DNA from: Calamus simplicifolius
Taxonomy: Eukaryota > Streptophyta > Magnoliopsida > Arecales > Arecaceae
DNA length: 64,000 nucleotides
Direction: 5' to 3'
Assembly (NCBI GenBank): GCA_900491605.1
Contig: UESW01004772.1
Span: 141,064-205,063 of the forward strand
Shown here piece by piece: positions 10,874-21,582 of the stretch. Numbering within the stretch: the first letter of the stretch is position 1; each line of letters starts with the position of its first letter. The notes beneath the pieces were generated by a model, which saw only the letters and a program-made list of their open reading frames with translations, was not told where the DNA came from and ran no database searches. The position numbers and the translations under genes are program-made.

Positions 10874-12512
10874 TGTTGGAAGATTATTGAAAAATTATAT
10901 GCCCCAATCCTTTTGATTTTGATGATTACTAAAAGCCATTGAGTACATTAAAAGATGTAATGAGTTTATTTAATGAGCAATGAATTTATTTTGAACAATC
11001 AATGAGAATGTTAAAGTTTGACTTTAATCATTTTGAAAGTAACTTAAGCTCAATATTTAAGCTTTCAAAAAGAAATTTTATAATTCATGTTTTCAATGAG
11101 TTTTTGGAATACTTCTTGAATTAATTCTTAATGTCAATTTTATTGAATTCAAGTCAAAACATGAATTAAAATGAATCTGGAACGATTTTAAAGTCAATCA
11201 GAAAAGTTTCTGATTTTTGATACGTTCCGGAGCCGACTCTTGAGTTTCAGAGTCGACTCCCTCAGTGTACAGAAATGTGCATCTGTCTCGAGTCGACCCA
11301 CGAATTTGAGTCGACCCCTGATTCTGTCGAGCCGACTCCATGACTGTGCGAGTCGACTCCGCTCAGACACCAGAAGAGTGTTTTTCTGAGCACTTCGCGA
11401 GTCGACCCCAACTTTTCATGAGTCGACTCCCGACTTTCAGGAGTCGACACTTTACTTTTGGTGAGTCGACCCCTAACTTTCATTTCTATTTTTGTATCAC
11501 GAGCTCGAGCCGACTCGGGAAAAGCATGAGTCGACTCCAGCAAATCTGGGCGAGATTTTTACGGATGCCAACTCAGCTCCAACGGTAAGATTTTTGATTA
11601 ACGGCTATTTTTCTTTGTCTCTAACGGCTATATTTTTGCAGAATCTATAAATAGAGAAGCCTTTTCAAATCAAAGAGAATAGAGAGAATTCATTTCAAAG
11701 AAAAAGAAGAGAAAAATCGAAAAACAGAGCTTCATTTGAAAAAATCCGTGATTCAAAATAGAGTGAAAGAAAGAGTGTGAAATCAAAGGAAGTTCCTTCT
11801 GTGTTCAAGCTCAACAATCCAAGGAAGCTTCAGAAGAAAATCCAAGTGCTATTCAAGAGCAAATCAAGGATTTTCAACACTCAAAGAAAAGAGAAAAAGC
11901 CCAAATCAACTCCAAATTCCGTGAAGAATCCAGCTGAGGCCTGATTCTACACTTCAAAGGAGTTGAAGAAAAGAAGAAAAGCCAAAGCCAACCAACTGCA
12001 AATCAGGCTTTTCTAAACTTTATTCTTACATTTGTTTATCTGCTCATTAAGGAGCCTTGTAACTAAAACAATATTTCTATTCTTTGTGTCTAGTTCAATC
12101 TGGGGGATTGAACTAGAGGAGGTAGTCTTACCTCAGTTCAAGCTTGGTTAAGCTTGGGTTAGGGTTTTTGTGCTGGTGAGCCCTTGAAAACCAGCTGGGT
12201 TCGTTGTGCGCCCGGGAAAACAACAAGTTTGAGTTGTGAGCTTGTAAAACAACTCGGCTGTAATCTAGGGTGATTATAGTGTGGACCCAAGTGAATCTTG
12301 GGAGTGGACGTAGGTGTTGGATACACCGAACCACTATAAAATCTTTTGTGTTTGCCGTGTTATTGTCTCTTCTCTATCTCTGTTTTATTCACTGCAATTT
12401 GTATTTACTTTGCACTTGCACTTCACATCTCAAGCAAATAATTTTAAAAGGCTAATTTTTTAAAGAACCCAATTCACCCCCCCCCCCTCTTGGGTTGTCA
12501 TCTGGACCAACA
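10874..12512 (+). repeat. 3' LTR of the Sirevirus-like element
   Basis: Starts TGTTGGAAGATTATTG and ends GGACCAACA, matching 2281-3921 along its length with scattered differences. It is followed immediately by the ACACC target-site duplicate. It repeats the GAGTCGAC cluster (11228-11540) and the TATA box near 11647. Confidence 0.93.
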
Positions 12513-13080
12513 ACACCCTTTAGCATTTAAAGATACCCCATAGAACAAGCTACGACACCCCGGAAAGCAACATACGAAGATTGCGAAGGTTATAAGCATG
12601 GGTGTCGTAGCGTTGCCGCTAGGGTGTCATAACGTTTCAACTGTGGTGTCAGGAATGATTTTTGGCCGAATTCCTCCTTGGGTGTCGTAAGGTTATAAGC
12701 ATGGGTGTCGTAGCGTTGTCGCTAGGGTATCGTGATGTTTGAACTGCGGTGTCACGAAGGATTTTTGGCCGAGCATAACAGGGGTGTCATATTTGTTTAA
12801 CAGAGGTGTCTTATTTCTTTAACTTGGGTGTCGCAATACTCTCGATTTTCTCCTGCGATGTCGCGAGGCTTTTCTCCAGCATTCGTTTGGAGCACAGGTG
12901 TCGTAGGCTTATAACTACGGTGTCTTAACATTAAATCAGGGGTGTCGTAGCTTTAGTGACGACACTAGAGCTATATGGACAGGAAATAATGGGGAATATA
13001 GGCCGAAACACTCTGACGACACCCCAGTTCATGAGGTATAACATCCTAGTTAAAAGAGTATGACATCCGTGCTTACAAAA
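12513..13080. repeat. Third alternating GGGTGTCG motif block (continuation of the split repeat)
   Basis: After the copia insertion the same repeat continues: CGACACCCC (about 12551), then a run of GGGTGTCG forms (12600-12955, for example near 12601, 12672, 12705, 12782 and 12827), then CGACACCCC again (about 13016-13060). The phrases TTTTGGCCGA and TTCAACTG recur as in the left blocks. Confidence 0.58.
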
Positions 13081-16000
13081 CAGTAAACTCTAAACAGTTA
13101 TGACTCCCAGAATGTTATAACTGTTTTGTTCTAAGGAAGTTACCCGCGCATTAAACGGTTTGGTCATGCATTAACTACCTCTAACGAGAAAAAATAGTTG
13201 GTGTAATAAAGGAGCTTTAAAAAGAAGTGGGAAGAAGGACTTTTTTCTTCGTTCTTCGGATGACATTTCCTCCATAAGTTTTTGTACAAAGACTCCAGTA
13301 GCCAGGTATTTCAGCCTCGAAGCTGAAATATTTTCCTTCGATCGGACTCTCAGAGTGAGGGCGTAGGATCGTGCTCAAAGCCTTAGACTAATTCCTTAGC
13401 ATCCGAAAGCCAGAGCGAGGGGAAAGAAAGAGTTTTTCTTGCACAGATGAAATCCAAGAAAAAATGGCAGTAGAAGTAGGCTAGAGGGAAAGGGCATTTT
13501 CATCTGCATGCTAATTTTAAAAAAAAGCGAAGCACTTTAAATGGTCGTCACATTCAGAACGTAACATCGTAGCAGAGCCATACCGTCCAGCACGTCATCC
13601 ACGTAGGATCCACATAGACCAATTAGAAGAGGTGGTGCAGCCCACGTAGGCCTTGCTGCACCGGGGGCGGTGTACAAAGACTTTTCCTACCATTGATTGG
13701 CTCATGGGCCAACTTATGGACTTCTCAAGACTAGAACCTTTTTTTTTCTAATTTTTAAAAAATATAAATAACAATTAATAGTTTAATTTTAAAAATAAGT
13801 GATATTAACCTTTAAAATAATAAAAAATAACACTTATTGATTTTTATTGATGAAACATAATGCATAAAATTATAAACAATGTAATAAAATCAATTGATAC
13901 TTTATTTGAGAACTAATTATTTCTCAAATTACACACAATTACAAAGTTGTACTTAAAAATTACAATTTATACATGATTATTTTTATTTGATATATATAAT
14001 TTTTTCTTGTTTAAGTTATTAAATGTTAGTGAGTAGTTTAGCTTCATTTGTATGTAACTTATTTTGATTTTTCTATTTCTTTCTTTTGCTTGATTTTAAT
14101 GCTCCATTTCATTGAAAGGGAAGTAGCAAAAATATTAGAGCTCAGAGTATGGGTTTTTGTAAGTGTGGGTTCAGCAATGCATTCTCTTCTCATAGAAATT
14201 TAGAAATTTAATAAGCTCTAACTTCTCATGCATAAAAAGATAAAGATTGTTAATTTGAAAGAAAACATAGAATTTGAATTTATTAATTATTAGATTATAT
14301 GGATGGCAAAATAGTTGGAAAATTTAGAGAAAATATAAGAATTTACAACTCAATATTTCCTTCCACATCTATTGGAGCTAAGGTTGATAATGAAATTAAC
14401 AAAATGATTAGACCATATATTTTAGATTACTACACAAAATATATGTAGTTTAAATTGTACATATATTTCAGATTACTGGATCATATGCATGATACACTTC
14501 AAAAGAAAACCTGGTTTAGTACTCAAGCTATATAAACCGTCCTTTGAACTGGCATATTGTTTGCATGTCATGAGTTCGTATGAACTTGCGGATTTCTTTT
14601 TGCCAAACAAATCACTTTATCAAGCTTGCTCATTAGTTTGGAAGGAACGAAATTTATTTACGATAAGATCTCTAAATATGTTTAGCTTTTCTATCTATGA
14701 AGAAAGAAAAAAAGGTGAAAAGGTAAGTTGAGATTCATCATCATTCTAGCTCGATCATCCCTAATTTCAGATAATGAATTAGTAGCTTATCGGCTAACGA
14801 ATGATTGATATGAAATCAAACTCTTACAAGTAATGATTTCATAATGATTATATTGCATTAAATTTTTTGTGGATTGATGATCTCCTTAGGTATGAATTCA
14901 AATCTTGCTTAGGGCTTTTGGAGCAATCTCTCCTCCTAAATGCATAACAATCCTTTTTACTTTAATATTTAACTATATACAAGCATCATAATTTCTTTAT
15001 TTTTGAAATCCAAAATTAACCTTAGTCAAATTATTTAATTAAAAATGATATCTTTTCTTCCTTATTAATTGTAATCGATCCATGTCCTCAATCTACTGTG
15101 TTTCCTCCTAGGATTTTTGTTTCTTATTTTTCATATATAAAGCTAGGGGAACCATCTAGGTGGTTCTTTATCAATATATGGTTAAAAAAAATAGGAAAAG
15201 GTAGAACTTCTAAGTGTTTCTCTATTAGACATATAGTAAAATAATTGAGAAGGGATAAAAGCCACATAGTGGGACGAAGAGGTGCTAATGAAAAGATTTT
15301 TTTTTTCTTTTCTTTTTTTTTTGTTTTCAAAGATCAATTAGTGAAAAAATTCAGCAAAACCGTAGTATAAAGACAACATCTCTATGAATAAGATAGGTCT
15401 TTGAAGAGAGAAAATGAAAATTTTCTTGTAGTTCATCTAGGAGATTATTTCTCAAGGCTTCGAAAGGAAGGAAATAACGGAAGAACAGTGAAATAAGCTA
15501 AAGGACTTGATGCTCAAAAAGCCACAAAACAAGAAATTTTTTACATTCCTATTTATCAACACTTTTATTTTCTTAACCTTATGCCTATCTCTTATAATCC
15601 TTCATTTGAGACTCAACTCAGTGCCTTGGATGAGAGTCTTTTTGACATTTAAGAAAATGATTTTGATGTTGATGTCATATGTCAAAAAGGTCGTTCAAGC
15701 TCCCTTCCTGAGGATGGCTACTTAAGGAAACCTTGACCTACAACAAACAAATACGTAGCACTCAATCCATCTTGGCTAATAATTGCTCTGGCATTCATAT
15801 TTGCATTTATATTCTTTCTCATTTTTAGCTTTCATTGAGAGCTATTCCATTTTAAAATTTTAGCTAGCACTTAGATTTTCACTATATACCAATGAAACTA
15901 AAAATATAAATAGAAATTTATAACATTCCTAGCCCAACAGGAATAGTAAAGGCTAAAACAACATCCAATGCAATATAAAGACTACGTTGACATGTGACAT

Positions 16001-16631
16001 TAGCATCCAAGAAATCATTCTCTTAAACATCAAAAATTTAAAGCATATGACATTACATATTGCTCTTTAATATGCAAGGCACTGAGCTAAGGCCCAAAGT
16101 AAGGAATACTAAAAGATAGGCACAGGATTAAGAAGATGAAAAGGTTGATGAATGAGAATATAAAAATTTATCATCTTGTTTGGCTTTTCAAGTACCAAGT
16201 CCCTTGGCTTATTGCACTGTTCCTTCGCTATTTCCTTCCTTCCCTTTAAAGCTTTGAGATTAATCCTATCCCTTAAAGGTGTTACAAGAAAATTTTCAAC
16301 TTTTCTCTTCGAAAACTTATCTTATTAAGGAAGAGTTGTCTTTATTCTATAATTCTGTTGAGTATTTTCATTAATGGATTCCTAAAAAAACAAAGGAAAA
16401 GCTTTTTTCATCATGTGGCTCTTACATTTCGGCAGCACTCCTTCATAGGAGCTCCTGATAGAGTTCATCCAGTGAAGCTATTTCAACTCCCTACAAGCAT
16501 AAAGCTAGAGCCAGATTTCTTTTTCTTCATTTGAGTAGGGAAAGGAAGATCCACTCCATGGCATCTGAATCCTCTAGTGATTGGTACCCTATCTTATTCT
16601 TCTTTCCCTTTCCTTAATCTTGCAGTAAATT
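13081..16631. other. Intergenic DNA without a supported gene
   Basis: No protein family is recognisable here. 13200-13690 is moderately GC-rich and resembles part of a decayed LTR (purine-rich leader text and GAAGCTGAAATATTTTCC). 13730-14000 is AT-rich and resembles 51360-51480 (both contain AATAGTTTAATT- or GATAGTTTAATT-like text followed by AAAATAAGTGA). Open frames at 14489-14731 and 15507-15725 have no homology signal, and the latter is mostly hydrophobic low-complexity text. The left end of a CACTA element begins at 16632. Confidence 0.5.
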
Positions 16632-16654
16632 CACTATAAGAAAATTTCATTTTA

Positions 16655-17600
16655 GCGATGCCAAAATGTGTCGCTAATGCATCGCTAAATCGATTTAGCG
16701 ACGCATTAGTGATGCATTTTCATCGTCATTGTAACTTTCATCGCAAACTGCTATCCGCAGCAGTTTCGTCGCTAAATAGCGACTCTTAGCGGCGCAAATA
16801 AATGCGTCACTATTTTACGACGAAAATTTTGTCGTCGCAATTTAGTGACACATTTGCAACTATTTTTTGCGTCACAATTTAGCGACACATTTGCGTTCAA
16901 TTCTACGACTCAAATTGCATCGCAATTTAGCGACTCATTTGTGACGATTAATATTGCGTTACAATATTGTGACGCATATTTATGCATCACAAAATTTTAA
17001 TTTTATTTTTTTAAAAATTGCAAGAAGAAATTGTTTTCTGGTTGCAATTTTTTAAAAAAATAAAATTAAAATTTTGTGACACATTTGCGATGCAAATTTA
17101 TAAATTTCCTTTTTTACAAAAATTGCAACGAGAAAAAAATTTCTCCTTGCAATTTTTTTTTAAAAATTAAAATATTGTGACGCATCAATATGCGTCGCAA
17201 TTTAGCGACGCAATTTGCATCACAAATGTGTCACAAAATTTTAATTTTATTTTTAAAAAAAATTGCAAGGAGAAATTATTTTCTGGTTGTAATTTTTTTT
17301 AAAAAATAAAATTTAAATTTTGCGACGCATTTGCGATGCAAATTTATAAATTTCTTTTTTTACAAAAATTGCAACGAGAAAAAAATTTCTCCTTGCAATT
17401 TTTAAAAAATTAAAAATTAAAATATTGCTACACATCAATTTGCGTTGCAAATGCGTCCCAAAATTTTAATTTTTTTAAAAAAAATTGCAACAAGAAAATA
17501 ATTTTTAAAAACATTAAATTATTATTCAATTAGCGATGCAATATGCGTCGCAAATTTATGAATTCTTTTTTTAAACAAATTATAACAAAATTTTTTTTGT
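16655..17600. repeat. Left subterminal repeats of the 15.8-kb CACTA element
   Basis: Many copies of GCGACGCA, GCGTCGC and decayed forms (TAGCGATGC, TTGCGTCGC) occur in both orientations, separated by AT-rich spacers. The spacers include duplicated text such as ATTGCAACGAGAAAAAA (about 17120 and 17368). In En/Spm elements such subterminal motifs bind TNPA-type protein and are needed for excision. Confidence 0.75.
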
Positions 17601-17754
17601 TAAAAGAATAAATATTATTTAAAACTTGTAATGCAATTTAATTTTATTCTATTTAAACATTATTGCTAACATTCATTACAAAATTTTTGATAATGCATAA
17701 AATTTTATTTTATTAATAATGACAAGTTTGGATACACAAAACAAAAAAAATACA

Positions 17755-19190
17755 TCAAGAATCTGCACTGTCACGATCACGGAAAGGCTGTGGAGGCTGG
17801 AATGAACCTTGCGACATTTGGTGAACCAAATCTTGCATCTGACGCATCTGCTCTCTCATGTCTGCAAGCTCCTGCCGAACCTCCTCCGTAATAGATATTC
17901 GAATATCATCTAAACGATCAGGAGGAATATTGCCAGAATAGTGCAAAGTGGAGTCGAAAAAATATCTAGAAGCTTTAGCGCTCAGATTGTAGACTCTACG
18001 GTCTCGCGGCTGGGCACCAACAACTTCCAAAAGCACACGTCGACTCTCCTCTGGTGAGAGTTCGACGGGCAGCCCCCCATCAGTGGAGTCAACCTGCGAT
18101 GCCTGGGACTGAAGCTCCTCGACTCGTGCCTTTGAATTATAAATGAATCAGTTAAAGGTTAAGAAATTAAACAGTTACAATATAAGTCAAATTTTTTACT
18201 GCAACCTCCTGTGATCGTGCATCGACCAAGGTACCGTCCTTCCTGGTGTGTCACCCTGAATAGGTTGAACTCACCAAGATCTCTGCCCTCCCGCTCAGAC
18301 TACAAAAGCAGAAGAAATGATATAAATGTAAGTATATGCAAATGACTAAATTAGTAATTAAATTATTGATGTTTTCTTACCATACGGCGTCTGTGCTCCT
18401 GAATGGAAATGGACCCCGCAGTGTGGCAGGAGAGACACGTGCCACGATCGGCTTTCTCGGATCAGCGGTTCATGGTGGCTGATGTGGACCTCCTTTGCCA
18501 GGCCTCAGACTGTCACACCTGCTGCCAGTCATGCCAAATACCCTCTGGCACATGCACAGGGCGATCGCCCGATCTCCTCCAACGATAAAGCATATCGGAG
18601 TATCGGCGTGCCGCAAGAGCATTCCATGCTGCCCTAACGGCATCATGGATGGTTGGGTCCCACGTAAACTTTTTCTGCATTTAAATAAATAGTTAGTTTA
18701 AGAATATATCAAGATTAAGTTATTTTAAATCAGTAAAAATTATATTGAATAAATTTACCAGGAACTATGAAAAATAAAACTCCCTCATGGCCGCAGATAC
18801 ATGATGCCAATCGTAGCCAGCAGGATCAGCACAGATCTGGAATATGGAGCTGATCCGGCTCGATACAGAATGATGCTCAATAAAGCTGTAAAAAAAAACC
18901 ATATTTATAAGTAAATGCTTGGTAACACATAAACATATATTTATAATTATTATATACTTACTACCCATCAACATCCAGTCGAAGTATGGTGCGGCTAACG
19001 TGGGATGAACTCTCAGATGTCTGTGCCAATCGGCTATGAGACTCGAAGGCTGCAGATCTGAATTCTCCATCTCCAATGCTCATGAAGTGATCGATCTGAT
19101 GCGGTAGAGCCACGTCCCTGCCCGCTCTATCCATCGGCAGAAGATCTATCTCGGCCTGACATGCTGAAAATACTAAAGAACTATGCATGC
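17755..19190 (-). pseudogene. Plant transposase (Ptta/En/Spm family, PF03004-like) remnant
   Basis: The minus-strand segments, in order, are 19188-18961 (with GRDVALPHQIDHF), 18680-18400 (with FTWDPTIHDAVRAAWNALAA and DMLYRWRR), and 18036-17755 (ending in a Glu/Gln-rich helix, RQELADMREQMRQMQDLVHQ, and a stop at 17755). The middle piece matches the hallmark region of the Ptta/En/Spm transposase family, the second gene of plant CACTA elements, thought to act as the DNA-binding TNPA-like partner. Segments are separated by AT-rich stretches that look like introns; in-frame stops (for example within 18400-18560) suggest decay. It lies directly downstream of the DUF4216 piece, the normal CACTA order. 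Confidence 0.7.
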
Positions 19191-19273
19191 AATATAATTA
19201 CGAATAATGATTGAATATGAAAAATTTAGCACTTATAAAAATAAATTAAAATTGAATAAACCTCTATGTTTAA

Positions 19274-19773
19274 TCAGTGTCATTTGTTTCGTCAAATGTT
19301 GGTTCAATATCCGATGCCGTATCGGATTATGATTCTGTGTCATTATCATCGAAAGGAAATCGAACATTTGCATCCTCAATTTCTTGGACATCACCATTTG
19401 GATCTCTAACTGATGTTTCAGGAGCCCTTGTATCGTCCTCAATTGCATACATTTCCATCTTATCCTCTTGAAATGCAGGGCACTCAGGTGATTGACTTGG
19501 TGAACTCTCGTCTAATATGATTGCTGAACGTGGAAGGATTTTAGAAACAACCCACCAATCTCGCTTGTCATTATGCAAACTTGGATATCCGCAGTAAAAT
19601 ACTTGTTGAGCTTGGGATGCAAGGATGAATGGTTCATATTTCTGCAATCTTCGACGATGGTTGACTTCAAATAGATTGTAGTTGTTATGAACCCTTTTAC
19701 CCACAGGAACTATCGGATCGAACCAATCGCAACGAAATAATACGGTTCGTTTGATAGACCAACCATGGCACAT
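19274..19773 (-). pseudogene. DUF4216 domain, C-terminal part of a CACTA TNP2 transposase ORF
   Basis: The frame 19773-19327 reads RTVLFRCDWFDPIVPVGKRV, then YEPFILASQAQQVFYCGYPS and WWVVSKILPRS. This is the DUF4216 signature (the conserved [VL]LFxCDWFDP and FILASQAQQVFY), found C-terminal to Transposase_21/TNP2 in plant CACTA elements. An acidic tail (DDTRAPETS, DNDTES) follows. The upstream catalytic TNP2 domain is absent from 19774 onward, so this is a truncated ORF. No canonical start is evident; the first Met in frame is at 19773. Confidence 0.8.
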
Positions 19774-20835
19774 TTATTTAAGCCATATATAATCTAATTC
19801 CCAACATAACACATCCCAATATAAAGGAATTGTAACTTAAATCAAAGCCTAATTCACAACAATTTCATAATGGCAATAAAATGGAATAACATATGTCAGA
19901 TGTTCACCAGTAAATTGCCATGCATAGTTTAATAGACTAAGAAATTGAACCATAACTATATAAAAATCACTAATCAATTATGACTGAATTAATTTAAAAC
20001 ATAAGCACTAAATAATCGTAAAGCAATTTCTTTAATTAATTTATTATCGATCATAATCACTATTAGCAAATACTACAATGATGTTATATTACAATCATTA
20101 TTTAATAGAATACCATAATTTATTATTATTATTTTATATTATAATATATAAACTAATATAAGTTAATATATTATAATATGATATTATTAATATTATAACA
20201 TAATATAATTATCATAAACATACTTTTTTATGATCACAGTAAATATTATAAGTTAAAGGGATAATAAATTTTATTTTTGATATTTTATAATAAAAAATAT
20301 AAATATTGAATTATATCATAATTTCATATTAATTTATAATGAGTTTATTATAAATATTTTTTATGGGTGAAAATGAATATAATATTAAATTTAATATTGT
20401 AACATGAAGTTATAATAACATTATGACAATAAGACATGCATGAAGAAAACTATTTCGAATTTATGTTAAAATTTCATCAAACCCAAAATAGTTCAATATA
20501 ATGATGTTATAGAATCATTATATTCTAATATTATAATATCACATAATATAATTTTTTGTATATAATATTAATATAATAATATAGTGTATTCTAATGTTAT
20601 TGTAATATATTATTATTATATATATAATGATATTACTATAGGGGTTTTCTAAATTTAATTGATATAATCATATGATTAAATAAATTATTAAGATTAAAAT
20701 ATCAAAACAACTTACTAATAATATTTTTAATAATAATAATTAAATAATTTAATCAGTAAAATTAGTTATGCAATATATTTGATAATATTAAAGAATAATA
20801 TTTTGTAATAAATATTTTTTTATAATAAATAATAT
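19774..20835. other. AT-rich spacer inside the CACTA element
   Basis: Very AT-rich sequence (long runs of TAATATTATAAT-like text) with no protein-like frame in any direction. It occupies the position upstream of DUF4216 where the TNP2 catalytic exons would be expected. Confidence 0.6.
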
Positions 20836-20839
20836 TAAA

Positions 20840-21300
20840 AAATGGGATGGGGTGGGGAAAACCCTCTGCCCCTGTTTTTTTTTTGGTGGCTTGGCCACCG
20901 TGGCCATGCCACAGCCGGCCATGGCCGCGGCCGTGGCCGAAGAAGACGGGAGCGGGGGGTTTCCCCCTGTTAATTATTTTTTTGGTGGCCTGGCCACCGT
21001 GGCCAGGCCCCGTGGCCATAGCCGGAGAAGACGAGAGGGGGTGGGGAAAACCCCCACCTGTTAATTTTTTTTTTGGTGGCCAGCAATGGGAGGGGGCAGG
21101 GGAGGAAATGGGGGAGATGGGAGGGAGGGAAGGGAGGGAGGGGAGGTTTACCCGGAAATAGAGGTCGCCGGCGAGGTGGTCGGGTGCTGGAGAGCCACCG
21201 GAGTGCTGCCGGAGGTGGGGAAGAGGGAGGAGGAGAAAGAGGGAGGGAGACCGGTTGGGGGTGAGGGAGAAGCCGTGAGGAAGAAGAAGAAAGGGGGGGT
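20840..21300. repeat. GC-rich block with direct repeats around GGTGGCC...GGCCACC
   Basis: About 460 bp of strongly GC-rich DNA sits between AT-rich flanks. The phrase TTTTTTGGTGGC(C/T)TGGCCACC recurs at about 20876, 20985 and, truncated, 21069, giving a repeat of roughly 105-110 bp and then a shorter one. Each contains the palindromic GGTGGCxTGGCCACC. The right half (21080-21300) is a purine-rich GGGAGGGAAGG stretch with CpG-containing text that could derive from a captured 5' exon, though no family is recognised. Short open frames here are compositional. Confidence 0.55.
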
Positions 21301-21582
21301 AATTTATAAATTATGATTAGCGATGCAATTAAGGGGGGTAATTTATAAATTATAATTAGCGATGCATAATTACGTCGTCGTTAATCAGTGATACATTGTA
21401 TGCGTCGCTGATTGTGTCGCTAAATCGCTAATTTGGTGGGAGTAACCGACGGGAAATTTTTTTCTAGGTTTTTTGGGAATATGCATCGCTAATGCATCGC
21501 TAAATAGCGACTCAATTAATTGCGTCACTGAATTAACGAATTTTTTTTAATTTTTTGTGATATGCGTCGCTATTTTTTTTAA
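21301..21582. repeat. Internal copy of CACTA subterminal-type repeats
   Basis: Motifs such as TTAGCGATGCAATTA, GCGTCGCTGATT and GCATCGCTAAATAGCGAC recur here, identical in type to both element ends. They lie between the GC-rich block and the tandem array, and the same family resumes at 30458, so the array is bracketed by subterminal-type sequence. Confidence 0.65.

Larger units (their letters stand above)
2281..12512 (+). mobile_element. Complete Ty1-copia LTR retrotransposon, Sirevirus (SIRE/Maximus)-like
   Basis: Two long, nearly identical LTRs (2281-3921 and 10874-12512), each starting TGTTGGAAGATT and ending CCAACA, bound a 10,232-bp element. It is flanked by an exact 5-bp duplication, ACACC (2276-2280 and 12513-12517). 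A primer-binding site complementary to initiator tRNA-Met follows the 5' LTR, and a purine tract AAAAAGGGGGAGATTG precedes the 3' LTR. The internal order gag, protease, integrase, reverse transcriptase, RNase H is that of copia. The long LTRs, G-rich polypurine tract and a large extra region after RNase H are Sirevirus hallmarks. The coding regions are split by several frameshifts and stops, so this copy is probably not autonomous, but LTR similarity suggests fairly recent insertion. Confidence 0.93.

Noticed and set aside
14489..15725. Short plus-strand ORFs at 14489-14731 and 15507-15725
   Set aside because: No motif or homology signal; AT-rich low-complexity translation with hydrophobic runs.
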